64,000 nt of DNA, from positions 806,001 to 870,000 of the forward strand of contig NZ_CP063304.1 in the NCBI RefSeq assembly GCF_015159595.1. The letters are read 5' to 3'. The notes under the pieces are model-generated. The model searched no databases, was not told the origin of the DNA, and saw only the letters and a list, made by a program, of their open reading frames with translations. Shown one piece after another: positions 8,948 through 18,012 of the stretch (position 1 is the first letter of the stretch; every line of letters begins with the position of its first letter). The translations under genes were made by a program, and so were the position numbers. This DNA is from Blautia liquoris. GTDB taxonomy: Bacteria; Bacillota; Clostridia; Lachnospirales; Lachnospiraceae.

Positions 8948-10894
8948 ATGAATTTCAAAGGTCATAAAAAAAGAAAATCGTCGAAACTTAATCTTCATTT
9001 TCATAAAAATCTATCAAAAATATCATTTCATAAAACAAGGACTACAAACTATTTTTTTAGAATTATGTCAGGTTTGGGCATAACCGTGACTGTTATCATT
9101 GGATTTTTGGCCGTACTGATTCTGCGAAGTTCTTCATGGATGCTAAAAACGTGGAACAACTTATCAATGGAGGAGTTAGTATTTCATATCAAGTCACCAC
9201 TGCAGGGAACAAATGAGGGAATGATTAGAGACTATATTGTATCCTGCCTTATCATTTCACTGGTTATTGCAGTTGTATTGGCGGCAATTTTTATTATAAC
9301 CAAAAAAAACAGAATGGCTCATCGTATTAGTATATTGACTACATTAGTGATTTCTGGTTTGACTATTGTATTATCTGTCCGCCATGTATGGACAATGCTT
9401 GATATTACAGCTTTTAGCAACAATCATAATACATATTCAACTTTTATCGATGATAATTATGTTGATCCATCTGATGTTTCTATAAAATTTCCGGAGAAGA
9501 AAAGAAATTTGGTTTACATATACCTTGAATCAATGGAGATGACTTATGCTGACAAGAACAATGGAGGAGCTTTTAAAGAAAATGTTATTCCTGAGCTTAC
9601 TCAGCTATCATTAGATAATGAGAATTTTTCAGGAACTGAAAATATTTTAAACGGAGGTACTTCACTGACTGGAACAGGTTGGACTGTGGCAGCCATGTTC
9701 GGTCAGACATCAGGCCTTCCTCTTCTAATTCCAATTGAAGATAATTCTATGAACACACAAGAACATTTTTTCCCTGGGATTACTTCACTCGGTGATATAT
9801 TAAAATCTGCTGGATATCAACAGAGCTTGTTGATTGGATCAGAAGCAGAATTTGGCGGAAGAAAACTGTATTTTACTGAGCATGGGGATTATAATATGTG
9901 GGATTATAATTACTTTAAGAACATTGGGGGAATACCACAGGACTATCGAGTGTGGTGGGGATTTGAAGACAATTACCTATTTAAATTTGCAAAGAAAAAG
10001 CTTACCGAATTAAGTTCTTCAGATGAGCCCTTTAATCTTACTATGCTTACAGTAGATACACACTTTGAAGATGGCTATTTGTGCCCTGACTGCTCTGATA
10101 CGTTTGGTGATCAGTACTCTGATGTTATGGCATGTTCCAGCAAAAAGGTAACAGAATTTGTTGATTGGATAAAACAACAAGATTTTTATGATAATACAAC
10201 CATAATTATTTCTGGTGATCATCCGACCATGGACAGTGATTTCTGTGATTCTGTTGATGAAGATTATCAACGTAAAGTGTATACTACATATATTAACTCC
10301 GCAGTCGAACCGGAGAATACTGCATATCGTGATTATGCTACGTTGGATGCTTTCCCGACTACGTTAGCAGCAATGGGTGTAAATATAGATGGAAATCGTC
10401 TTGGCCTGGGAACAAATCTATTCTCCAATACACCAACTCTGATAGAAAGATTTGGGATAGATTCTATTAATGCAGAATTTGCGAAAAATTCAAGATTAAT
10501 GGAAAATCTTACATCGGATATAAAAACAGATGATGATTTAAATATCTCTGAACAAGAAACCGTAGAAGAAGTGCAGACACCGGTTGTTACTGCTGATCTT
10601 TCGGTAATACCTTATGATTATCGCACTGGGAGATTTCAGGTGAACATAAATAATCTGGTGACAAATGGCACTGTAGATTTGCAGGCAGTTCGCTGTGCGG
10701 TTTGGGCAGCCGAAGATCAGAGTGATCTTCAGTGGTATGAGGCTGAACAACGGGAGGACGGATCTTATGTTGTAAATGTTATGGCAAGAGATTTCGGCTA
10801 TGTGCAGGCAGTTTATAATATTGATGTGTATGTATCTGATACTATGGGCGAAAATCAGTTAGTTGGAAGAGTGAATGGAGAAATAGTAGGATAG
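8948..10894 (+). CDS. LtaS/OpgB-like phosphoglycerol transferase with C-terminal GBS-Bsp-like domain
   Basis: The 648-residue protein has three N-terminal membrane segments (about 38-61, 94-116, 123-143) and an extracytoplasmic sulfatase-fold domain (about 185-500). The core motifs YIYLESMEMTY, GTGWTVAAMFGQ and SGDHPTM match phosphoglycerol transferase I (OpgB/MdoB), a relative of lipoteichoic acid synthase. It should move glycerol-phosphate, or a similar group, onto a surface glycan or lipid. The last ~105 residues (WAAEDQSDLQWYEA, DGSYVVNV, YNIDVYVSD) match the GBS-Bsp-like repeat pattern of streptococcal surface proteins, which is unusual on this enzyme. Its own promoter and a downstream terminator make it a single-gene unit. 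Confidence 0.87.
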   Translation: MNFKGHKKRKSSKLNLHFHKNLSKISFHKTRTTNYFFRIMSGLGITVTVIIGFLAVLILRSSSWMLKTWNNLSMEELVFHIKSPLQGTNEGMIRDYIVSCLIISLVIAVVLAAIFIITKKNRMAHRISILTTLVISGLTIVLSVRHVWTMLDITAFSNNHNTYSTFIDDNYVDPSDVSIKFPEKKRNLVYIYLESMEMTYADKNNGGAFKENVIPELTQLSLDNENFSGTENILNGGTSLTGTGWTVAAMFGQTSGLPLLIPIEDNSMNTQEHFFPGITSLGDILKSAGYQQSLLIGSEAEFGGRKLYFTEHGDYNMWDYNYFKNIGGIPQDYRVWWGFEDNYLFKFAKKKLTELSSSDEPFNLTMLTVDTHFEDGYLCPDCSDTFGDQYSDVMACSSKKVTEFVDWIKQQDFYDNTTIIISGDHPTMDSDFCDSVDEDYQRKVYTTYINSAVEPENTAYRDYATLDAFPTTLAAMGVNIDGNRLGLGTNLFSNTPTLIERFGIDSINAEFAKNSRLMENLTSDIKTDDDLNISEQETVEEVQTPVVTADLSVIPYDYRTGRFQVNINNLVTNGTVDLQAVRCAVWAAEDQSDLQWYEAEQREDGSYVVNVMARDFGYVQAVYNIDVYVSDTMGENQLVGRVNGEIVG

Positions 10895-10909
10895 TTATTA
10901 ATAATTTTG

Positions 10910-10953
10910 AAAAGAGCAGGAAGACAGTTCATAATTTGGCTCCTGCTTTTTTT
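10910..10953 (+). terminator. Rho-independent terminator
   Basis: A 12-bp stem with one G-U pair (AAAAGAGCAGGA at 10910-10921, TCCTGCTTTTTT at 10941-10952) is followed by T residues. Confidence 0.88.
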
Positions 10954-11091
10954 ATATTCAAATTACGGGATCTTCTATTATCTAAATCTTTTTGAAGTAT
11001 GAAACTCAGACGGATATAGACTGGTAAGCGTGTACGAAATTTGTTATAATATAAGGAAATATTTTTGATCAGTGAAAGGATCAGATTAATA

Positions 11092-12042
11092 ATGAAAAAA
11101 ATATCACTAATTGTGCCATGTTACAATGAAGAAGCGGCCTTACCTCTTTTTTATGAAGCAGTAAATAAAGTAACAAACAAAATGGATGAATATGAATTTG
11201 AACTGCTATTTATTGATGATGGATCAAAAGATAATACGCTTGCCGAACTGCATAATTTATCGGGAAAGGACAATCGCATTACTTATATTTCCTTTTCACG
11301 AAATTTTGGGAAGGAGGCAGCAATGTATGCGGGCTTTATCAATGCCAAGGGAGATTACGTTGCTGTTATGGATGCTGACTTGCAGGATCCGCCGGAATTA
11401 CTACCACAAATGGTAGCTTACCTGGAAAGCGGAGAGTATGACAGTGTTGCTACAAGACGAGTAACTCGTGAAGGTGAGCCAAAAATACGTTCCTTTTTTG
11501 CCCGTGCTTTTTACAAGATAATCAACAAAATCTCTGATGCTGATATTGTAGATGGAGCCAGGGACTATCGTCTAATGAAAAGGGAGATGGTGGATGCTAT
11601 CGTTGAGATGGGTGAACATAATCGCTTTTCAAAGGGAATTTATGGATGGATTGGATTTAAAACAAAATGGCTCCCATATCAAAACACAGAACGTGTAGCA
11701 GGAGAAACAAAATGGAATTTTTGGAAACTTTTAAAATATAGTGTTGATGGAATTGTTAATTTTTCTCAGGTGCCTCTTTCTCTGGCATCATGGAGTGGTG
11801 TCTTTTTTACAATCATTGCTTTTATAATGATTTTGGTAATTTGTATAAAGAAACTGGCATTTGGTGACCCAGTGAATGGATGGCCATCAATGGTATGTAT
11901 AGTTATGTTTATTGGTGGTGTCCAATTGTTTTGTATCGGAATCATGGGACAATACATCTCCAAGATGTATTTAGAAACCAAAAAACGTCCTCACTATATT
12001 GTTGGAGAAACGAATAGTGATGACGTAAAGAAAATTCAATAA
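11092..12042 (+). CDS. GtrB/CsbB-like polyprenyl-phosphate glycosyltransferase (GT2)
   Basis: A 316-residue family 2 glycosyltransferase of the dolichol-phosphate-mannose-synthase type. It has the N-terminal pattern LIVPCYNEE, the nucleotide-sugar site DDGSKD, the catalytic DADLQDPP and two C-terminal membrane spans (about 225-250 and 262-285). Such enzymes transfer a sugar from UDP or GDP to undecaprenyl phosphate on the inner leaflet. I chose ATG 11092: it has GAAAGGA at 11074-11080, and a TATAAT at 11045-11050 leaves a leader of about 35 bases. The in-frame TTG at 11065 would sit almost on the transcription start. No GtrA-type flippase is adjacent; possible users are the YfhO-like protein (4903) and the GtrII-like protein (23122). 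Confidence 0.9.
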   Translation: MKKISLIVPCYNEEAALPLFYEAVNKVTNKMDEYEFELLFIDDGSKDNTLAELHNLSGKDNRITYISFSRNFGKEAAMYAGFINAKGDYVAVMDADLQDPPELLPQMVAYLESGEYDSVATRRVTREGEPKIRSFFARAFYKIINKISDADIVDGARDYRLMKREMVDAIVEMGEHNRFSKGIYGWIGFKTKWLPYQNTERVAGETKWNFWKLLKYSVDGIVNFSQVPLSLASWSGVFFTIIAFIMILVICIKKLAFGDPVNGWPSMVCIVMFIGGVQLFCIGIMGQYISKMYLETKKRPHYIVGETNSDDVKKIQ

Positions 12043-12056
12043 AGAAAGGCCTGGCT

Positions 12057-13145
12057 TTGAGTATGAAAAAGGGAAGAGTATTTCTTATAGTGAGTTTATG
12101 TATGACACTCATAGTAATCTCTGGATGCGGAAAAAGTAGAAAATCTCATTCGGATATTCCAAAATCAGATGATGAAGAGTATGGAATGGAGATTGTAGAC
12201 GATACAAATAAGAATGTTAATATCTTAGACATTGTTGATCTGGGAGATTATAAAAATCTGAAATTAAATCATCAAGAAAAGAAAGTGACTAATTCCGATG
12301 TGGAAAGGGCAGTTGCAGATGCTTTACAAAACACACAAATCGTTGATGAGGGTGCTGAAAGTGGGGATTGGGTTTTTGCCAGTTTTACCGGACAGGTTGA
12401 TGGAACCATAATATCTGATGAATCAAATGAAGGAATGCAGTTTAAAATTGGAGAAAGTGGCATGCCTTTTGGATTTGATGAATCTATTATTGGGTTGAAA
12501 CCTGGTGAATCAAAAGATATAGACTTACAATTACCTGATGAATATAAGAAAAACCCTGATTTATCCGGAAAGAAGATAACGTATTCCATTATAGTGAATT
12601 CTATTACAAGATCGTATCCTGAGCTTACCGAAGATTGGATTCACAAGTACACAGAATATAGTTCAAAGGATGAATACAAGAGTTCGGTCAGAGAAAATTT
12701 GATACAGGAGGCGTCATTAAATCAGAATGACATTGACGAGGAGGAGTTTTGGGAAAAGATTAAAAAGACCTGTATTATTGAGAAATACATAAAAACGGAT
12801 ATTGATTCAGCAAAGAAACAATTTGATTTAAATATGAATAATAATTTGCAAATGTCCGGCATTGATCTGGACACTTATAAAAGTCAAATGAAGTTAAATG
12901 ATAAAGAATATGAGAAACAAAAGATTAATGATATAAAAAGAATTGTAGAACAGGATATGATAATCCGTGCCATTTCTAAAAAAGAAGGATTTAAAATTGA
13001 TGATGAAAAATCAAAAGAGGTTATTATGGACATGGCTAATGAGTACCAGATGACGGAGCAGAGTTTCCGATCGCTGTTCAAAAAGAAGGATCTTGAAAAG
13101 CAAGTCATGAGAAGAAGGGTTATTGATTTGATTGCTGAAAATTAA
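12057..13145 (+). CDS. Trigger-factor-like peptidyl-prolyl isomerase lipoprotein
   Basis: The 362-residue protein begins with a lipoprotein signal ending in VISGC and continues with an acidic linker. Next is an FKBP-type domain (about residues 85-185; SGDWVFASFTG, FGFDESIIGLKPGES) and then a helical region like the trigger factor C-terminal domain. It looks like a trigger factor without the ribosome-binding part, exported and lipid-anchored, so probably a folding catalyst for secreted proteins in the wall space. The TTG at 12057 is 8 bases from AAAGG; ATG 12063 is 14 bases away, so TTG is somewhat favoured. It lies 14 bases after the glycosyltransferase and is likely co-transcribed. Confidence 0.86.
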   Translation: MSMKKGRVFLIVSLCMTLIVISGCGKSRKSHSDIPKSDDEEYGMEIVDDTNKNVNILDIVDLGDYKNLKLNHQEKKVTNSDVERAVADALQNTQIVDEGAESGDWVFASFTGQVDGTIISDESNEGMQFKIGESGMPFGFDESIIGLKPGESKDIDLQLPDEYKKNPDLSGKKITYSIIVNSITRSYPELTEDWIHKYTEYSSKDEYKSSVRENLIQEASLNQNDIDEEEFWEKIKKTCIIEKYIKTDIDSAKKQFDLNMNNNLQMSGIDLDTYKSQMKLNDKEYEKQKINDIKRIVEQDMIIRAISKKEGFKIDDEKSKEVIMDMANEYQMTEQSFRSLFKKKDLEKQVMRRRVIDLIAEN

Positions 13146-13151
13146 ACTTGC

Positions 13152-13180
13152 TTGCACTGACCTAGATTTGATGATATAAT
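13152..13180 (+). promoter_or_regulatory. Promoter of the rfb gene block
   Basis: TTGCAC (13152-13157) and TATAAT (13175-13180) are separated by exactly 17 bases, about 48 bases before the rfbB start. Confidence 0.8.
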
Positions 13181-13227
13181 TACCGAAGTCAAAAGTCATT
13201 TTTGAATGAAAATTGGAGGATAAAAAG

Positions 13228-14310
13228 ATGCGTACCTACTTGGTGACTGGTGGAGCCGGATTTATCGGTTCAAACTATATACATTATATGTTTAAAAAGT
13301 ATGATAATGAAATTAAAATAATTAATGTGGACAAGCTAACTTATGCAGGAAATCTCGAGAATCTGAAAGATCTCGAGAATCGAGATAACTACACATTCAT
13401 TAAGGCTGATATTTGCGACAGAGATTCCATTAACAAAGTTTTTGAGCAAAATGATGTTCAAAGAGTTGTCCATTTTGCTGCAGAAAGTCATGTTGATAGG
13501 AGTATCAAAGATCCGGAAGTGTTTGTAAGATCGAATGTATTGGGTACTATGGTCATGCTTAATGCAGCGAAAGATTCATGGGAACTTCCAGATGGAACAT
13601 TTAAGCCGGATCATAAGTTCCTTCACGTGTCGACGGACGAGGTATATGGCTCGTTAGAAAATGAGGGGGAATACTTTTATGAGACAACACCCTATGATCC
13701 TCACAGCCCCTATTCCGCCAGCAAGGCATCATCAGATATGCTTGTAAAGGCATATATGGATACCTACCAGTTTCCGGCAAACATTACTAACTGCAGCAAC
13801 AATTATGGTCCCTATCAGTTTCCTGAAAAACTGATCCCTCTTATTATCAATAATGCACTTCAGGGAAAGAAACTTCCCGTCTATGGTGATGGTAAAAATG
13901 TACGAGATTGGTTATATGTTGAAGATCACTGCAAGGGTATTGACATGGTTCAGGAAAAGGGCAGATTGTTTGAAACTTATAATATCGGTGGGCATAATGA
14001 AAAGCAGAATATTCAGATTATTAAAATTATTATTGAATGTCTGCAGAAAATGCTCCCTGATAACGATCCAAGGAAAGCCCTGGTGAGTGATCAGCTAATT
14101 ACTTATGTTGAGGATCGAAAAGGGCATGATCGCCGCTATGCGATATCACCAGATAAAATTAAAAAGGAGATAGGATGGTATCCGGAAACAAAATTCGAAG
14201 ACGGAATTCGAAAAACAATTGCATGGTTCTTCGATCATGAAGATTGGATGAAGAATGTTACAAGTGGTGACTATCAAAAGTACTATGAAGATATGTACAG
14301 CGACAGATAA
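13228..14310 (+). CDS. rfbB: dTDP-glucose 4,6-dehydratase
   Basis: RfbB converts dTDP-glucose to dTDP-4-keto-6-deoxy-glucose, the common precursor of dTDP-L-rhamnose and of dTDP-4-amino sugars. The 360-residue protein shows the NAD-binding GGAGFIGSN, the STDEVYG motif with the catalytic Asp-Glu pair, and YSASK with the catalytic Tyr and Lys. ATG 13228 is chosen because GGAGGA lies 7 bases upstream at 13215-13220; the longer frame from TTG 13213 would start inside that ribosome site. It is first in the rfb block and is driven by the promoter at 13152-13180. A hairpin with a T-run follows it. Confidence 0.97.
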   Translation: MRTYLVTGGAGFIGSNYIHYMFKKYDNEIKIINVDKLTYAGNLENLKDLENRDNYTFIKADICDRDSINKVFEQNDVQRVVHFAAESHVDRSIKDPEVFVRSNVLGTMVMLNAAKDSWELPDGTFKPDHKFLHVSTDEVYGSLENEGEYFYETTPYDPHSPYSASKASSDMLVKAYMDTYQFPANITNCSNNYGPYQFPEKLIPLIINNALQGKKLPVYGDGKNVRDWLYVEDHCKGIDMVQEKGRLFETYNIGGHNEKQNIQIIKIIIECLQKMLPDNDPRKALVSDQLITYVEDRKGHDRRYAISPDKIKKEIGWYPETKFEDGIRKTIAWFFDHEDWMKNVTSGDYQKYYEDMYSDR

Positions 14311-14324
14311 TATTTGCATGTACT

Positions 14325-14373
14325 TGCCAAAAATGCAGTGAGGGTGTTCCACACTGCTTTTTGGCATCTTTTT
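14325..14373 (+). terminator. Intra-operon hairpin with T-run between rfbB and rfbA
   Basis: A long stem (14325-14340 with 14352-14366), 15 paired bases with one bulged T, is followed by TCTTTTT. It has terminator form but lies between two genes of one pathway, with no clear new promoter before rfbA. It is best read as a partial terminator that lowers expression of downstream genes relative to rfbB. Confidence 0.75.
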
Positions 14374-14396
14374 GATGAAAAACGGAGGAATATAAG

Positions 14397-15266
14397 ATGA
14401 AAGGTATTATATTGGCAGGGGGATCGGGCACGCGTCTATATCCACTGACTAAAGCCATATCAAAACAGATCATGCCGGTTTATGACAAACCTATGATCTA
14501 CTATCCATTGTCTACACTGATGCTTGCAGGCATTAGACAAATTTTAATTATTTCAACACCGAGGGACTTGCCTGTCTTTAAGGAACTTTTTGGTACTGGC
14601 GAACAACTAGGGCTTTCTTTTGAGTATGCGGTACAGGAGAAACCCAGAGGGCTCGCAGATGCATTTCTCGTAGGAGAAAAGTTTATCGGAAATGATAATG
14701 TTGCACTGGTTCTGGGAGATAATATTTTTTATGGACAGAGTTTTTCCAAGGTTTTAAAATCTGCATCGGAAAGAGAAAAAGGCGCTACTATTTTTGGATA
14801 TTATGTGCGTGATCCCAGAGATTACGGGGTAGTTGAATTTGATAAAAGCGGAAGAGCTTTATCAATTGAAGAAAAACCGGAGATACCAAAGTCTAATTAT
14901 GCCGTTCCAGGATTATATTTTTACGACAATGATGTTGTAGAGATTGCTAAAAATGTAAAACCTTCTGCTCGTGGAGAGATTGAGATTACGAGTGTGAACA
15001 ATGAGTATCTCAGACGAGGTACCTTGCAGGTAGAAACGCTTGGTCGTGGTTTCGCCTGGTTAGATACCGGAAATCATGATTCGCTTTTAGAGGCAGCAGA
15101 TTTTGTTTCGGCATTTCAGAATCGACAAGGTCTTTATATCTCATGCATAGAAGAGATAGCATATAAGAAAGGATATATCTCAAAAGAACAATTGATAAAA
15201 CTTGCCCAGCCACTCCTAAAGACAGAATATGGTAAATACTTGATGGAAATCGCTGAGGGACTTTAA
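14397..15266 (+). CDS. rfbA: Glucose-1-phosphate thymidylyltransferase
   Basis: RfbA couples dTTP to glucose-1-phosphate and gives dTDP-glucose, the first step of the dTDP-rhamnose pathway and normally its feedback-controlled step. The 289-residue protein begins [16 protein letters not shown], the nucleotidyltransferase signature, and continues with [16 protein letters not shown] and VLGDNIFYG, typical of the short RmlA type. ATG 14397 sits behind GGAGGA. It lies between rfbB and rfbC, separated from rfbB by the hairpin at 14325-14373. Confidence 0.97.
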   Translation: MKGIILAGGSGTRLYPLTKAISKQIMPVYDKPMIYYPLSTLMLAGIRQILIISTPRDLPVFKELFGTGEQLGLSFEYAVQEKPRGLADAFLVGEKFIGNDNVALVLGDNIFYGQSFSKVLKSASEREKGATIFGYYVRDPRDYGVVEFDKSGRALSIEEKPEIPKSNYAVPGLYFYDNDVVEIAKNVKPSARGEIEITSVNNEYLRRGTLQVETLGRGFAWLDTGNHDSLLEAADFVSAFQNRQGLYISCIEEIAYKKGYISKEQLIKLAQPLLKTEYGKYLMEIAEGL

Positions 15267-15285
15267 GTGAAAAGAGGAACTAATA

Positions 15286-15846
15286 ATGGGAAAAATTAAT
15301 GTTGAAACATGTAATATTGAAGGATTAAAGGTTATATCGCCAACTGTATTTGGTGACAAACGAGGATATTTCATGGAGACATATAATCGTAAGGATTTTG
15401 AAGCAGTTGGAATAGATATGGAGTTCGTACAAGATAATCAGTCGGCTTCAAAAAAGGGAGTATTAAGAGGGCTGCATTTTCAGATTAAATACCCACAGGA
15501 TAAGCTTGTCCGTGTTGTCAGCGGAGAAGTTTATGATGTGGCGGTGGATCTAAGACCAGAGTCTGAAACATATGGAAAGTGGTATGGAGTACTGTTGTCA
15601 GCAGAGAATAAAAAGCAATTCTTCATCCCTAAAAACTTTGCACATGGTTTTATAGTACTTTCTGAGAATGCCGAGTTTGCTTACAAATGCACGGATTTTT
15701 ATCATCCGAATGACGAAGGTGGAATCTTGTGGTCAGATCCCGATATAGGTGTTGAGTGGCCAGTACCTGAGGGAATGACAAAAGGGGATTTAATCATATC
15801 AGATAAAGATACAAAGTGGTTGGGAATCAAGAATCTGAAGAGATAA
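15286..15846 (+). CDS. rfbC: dTDP-4-dehydrorhamnose 3,5-epimerase
   Basis: RfbC epimerises dTDP-4-keto-6-deoxyglucose at C3 and C5 on the way to dTDP-L-rhamnose. The 186-residue cupin has the family signatures DNQSASKKGVLRGLHFQ (with the catalytic His in RGLHFQ), VVSGEVYDVAVDLR and the C-terminal Y/WSDPD region. It is 19 bases downstream of rfbA and runs to within 15 bases of the export permease start. The fourth pathway gene, rfbD, is not here but near 34.3 kb. Confidence 0.97.
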   Translation: MGKINVETCNIEGLKVISPTVFGDKRGYFMETYNRKDFEAVGIDMEFVQDNQSASKKGVLRGLHFQIKYPQDKLVRVVSGEVYDVAVDLRPESETYGKWYGVLLSAENKKQFFIPKNFAHGFIVLSENAEFAYKCTDFYHPNDEGGILWSDPDIGVEWPVPEGMTKGDLIISDKDTKWLGIKNLKR

Positions 15847-15860
15847 CTGGAGGTTTAAAT

Positions 15861-16637
15861 TTGTCAACTTATTTTAACAATTTTTTAAAGTATAAACCTC
15901 TGCTGAGTGAGCTTACGATGAGAGATATTAAGACAAGATATAGGCGTTCTGTGTTGGGAGTGTTTTGGTCTTTGCTTAATCCACTTTGTCAGATGATCGT
16001 TTTAAGTGTTGTATTCTCCAGCCTTTTTAGGAACGATATTGAAAATTTCCCATTATACATTTTAAGCGGTCAGGTAATATTCAATTTCTTTACTGAGTCT
16101 ACAAGCACTGCGATGAGTTCTATTATAGGGAGTTCCTCGTTGATTAAAAAGGCATATATTCCTAAGTATTTATTTGTCCTTTCGCGTATTTTATCAAGTG
16201 GAGTCAATGTGTTGGCTTCCTTTGCTGCGCTTATAGTAGTGATGCTTGCAACACATCAGGAATTTCATATTACGATTATCCTTGCGATAATCCCAATAAT
16301 ATTTGTAGTCGTTTTTTCCAGTGGAGTAGGCTTGATATTGGCTTCATATGCTGTCAAGTTCAGGGATATCATACATCTGTATGGAGTTTTTATCACTGCC
16401 CTGATGTATATGACGCCTATTATTTATCCAATGTCCATGCTTCCGGAAACAGTGAAAAAAATTGTAATGCTTAATCCTCTGACAAACATGGTTATTATGT
16501 TTAGAAACCTTGCACTGGATGGAATTTTACCGAGTATGGCCTCAATTTTACTTGCGCTGGCCGAGTGTATCATAGTTGTCGTTGTAGGATTATATGTGTT
16601 CTATAAAAAGCAGGATTCTTTCATCCTGAACTTGTAA
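15861..16637 (+). CDS. ABC-2 type polysaccharide/teichoic acid exporter permease (Wzm/TagG family)
   Basis: A 258-residue membrane protein with about six spans and the ABC-2 permease pattern (TMRDIKTRYRRSVLGVFWSLLNP near the N-terminus). With the ATPase that follows it forms a Wzm-Wzt or TagGH-type exporter that moves a finished undecaprenyl-linked polysaccharide across the membrane. I place the start at TTG 15861, seven bases after TGGAGG (15848-15853). A longer frame from GTG 15816 overlaps rfbC and adds a hydrophilic stretch with no ribosome site. Confidence 0.92.
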   Translation: MSTYFNNFLKYKPLLSELTMRDIKTRYRRSVLGVFWSLLNPLCQMIVLSVVFSSLFRNDIENFPLYILSGQVIFNFFTESTSTAMSSIIGSSSLIKKAYIPKYLFVLSRILSSGVNVLASFAALIVVMLATHQEFHITIILAIIPIIFVVVFSSGVGLILASYAVKFRDIIHLYGVFITALMYMTPIIYPMSMLPETVKKIVMLNPLTNMVIMFRNLALDGILPSMASILLALAECIIVVVVGLYVFYKKQDSFILNL

Positions 16638-16647
16638 GGAGATAATT

Positions 16648-17379
16648 ATGAGTAATGTAATGATAGATGTAAGTGATGTCTCCATACGTTTTAACTTAGA
16701 GCGGGAGCGAGTTAATAGTCTGAAAGAATATCTGATAAGAACGATAAAAGGTACAATACAATATGATGAGTTCTGGGCACTGCAGCACATATCCTTTCGG
16801 GTTGAAAAAGGTGGATCATTAGGACTGGTGGGCTTAAACGGAAGCGGTAAAAGCACATTGCTTAAGGTGATTGCAGGTGTGTTAAAACCAACGGAAGGTT
16901 CAGTAAAAGTGAATGGAACTATTGCTCCACTGATAGAATTAGGGGCAGGTTTTGATTTTGATCTTACTGCGCGTGAGAACGTATTTTTGAATGGTGCAAT
17001 ATTAGGTTATTCAAGAAAGATGATGCTTGAGTACTATGATGATATTGTTGATTTTTCAGAACTGGTAGATTTTATGGATGTTCCTGTGAAAAACTTTTCC
17101 TCAGGAATGTTGTCCAGGCTGGCGTTTGCAATCGCTACAATTGGAAAACCAGATATCTTGATTGTCGATGAGGTTTTATCTGTCGGTGATTTCCGTTTCC
17201 AGCAAAAGTGTGAAGCACGAATACAGAATATGATCGGGTCAGACACCACAGTGTTGTTTGTATCACACAGCATTGAACAGGTGAAAAAGATCTGTAAAAA
17301 TGCCCTTTGGCTTGATAAAGGTCATATGAAAATGTATGGAACAGCAGAAGAAGTGGGAAATCAGTATGAAATATCGTGA
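16648..17379 (+). CDS. Polysaccharide exporter ATPase (Wzt/TagH family)
   Basis: ATP-binding partner of the preceding permease. The 243-residue protein has Walker A (GLNGSGKST), the signature motif (NFSSGMLSRLAFA), Walker B (ILIVDEVLSVGD) and the switch His (FVSHS). It ends directly after the nucleotide-binding domain. It therefore lacks the C-terminal carbohydrate-binding domain of those Wzt proteins that read a capping group on the glycan, and resembles cap-independent exporters. ATG 16648 follows AAGGAG, 10 bases after the permease stop. Confidence 0.94.
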   Translation: MSNVMIDVSDVSIRFNLERERVNSLKEYLIRTIKGTIQYDEFWALQHISFRVEKGGSLGLVGLNGSGKSTLLKVIAGVLKPTEGSVKVNGTIAPLIELGAGFDFDLTARENVFLNGAILGYSRKMMLEYYDDIVDFSELVDFMDVPVKNFSSGMLSRLAFAIATIGKPDILIVDEVLSVGDFRFQQKCEARIQNMIGSDTTVLFVSHSIEQVKKICKNALWLDKGHMKMYGTAEEVGNQYEIS

Positions 17380-17393
17380 GATTGAGGTATAAG

Positions 17394-18002
17394 ATGAAAA
17401 AAGCAATAAAATATATCATAGCAGCGTTTGTCATTATAGGATTTTCTTCACTTTATGCAAATATAGATAAGGAAATTCCAATTTATGATAAAACTGTTGA
17501 TACAGCACTCTATGGAAATATGGGAGAACTTCATCAGGGGATTTATATACAGCAGGAGTTTATCTCAAAAAAATCTGTTTTGGATGGAATCAGTATTAAA
17601 TTTGGTACTTATGGTATTGATTTGACATCTACCTATGATTATCAGATTCTTGACGGAGATTCCGGAAAGATAATAAGAAATGGGATATTAAAAGGTGCAG
17701 ATGTTGAAAATGGAAAATTTCATGTAATCCGCTTTAAACAAATTAAGGGCTGTAAAAATCAAAATTTTGTTTTTCGATTCGGCTCCTCTAATGCCCAGGT
17801 TGGCAATGCACTGACTGTTTTTAATGTACCCAAGGGCAAAGAGAGGGTAAAATTAACATTAAATACCGATAGTTTTGATCACAATACACTGGCAATGCGT
17901 ACAGTGAGCCATCAGTTTGATGTTGAGACATTCATTAGCGTTATATTTGCATTGACCTATCTGTATGTGTTTATTATTATTTTATTTAAGTTCTTTAATT
18001 AA
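17394..18002 (+). CDS. Membrane-tethered extracytoplasmic protein of unknown function
   Basis: A 202-residue protein with an N-terminal membrane anchor or signal (about residues 4-22), about 150 residues of beta-rich sequence, and a C-terminal membrane span (about 180-200). The central domain would lie outside the cell, attached at both ends. I do not recognise it; the alternating strands (GISIKFGTYG, YQILDGDSGK, HVIRFKQIKG) suggest a jelly-roll or carbohydrate-binding-like fold. ATG 17394 is chosen because GAGG lies six bases upstream; the longer frame from GTG 17376 overlaps the ATPase gene. Its position between the exporter and a glycosyltransferase suggests a role at the exit of the glycan. 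Confidence 0.75.
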   Translation: MKKAIKYIIAAFVIIGFSSLYANIDKEIPIYDKTVDTALYGNMGELHQGIYIQQEFISKKSVLDGISIKFGTYGIDLTSTYDYQILDGDSGKIIRNGILKGADVENGKFHVIRFKQIKGCKNQNFVFRFGSSNAQVGNALTVFNVPKGKERVKLTLNTDSFDHNTLAMRTVSHQFDVETFISVIFALTYLYVFIIILFKFFN

Positions 18003-18012
18003 AGGATAAATT

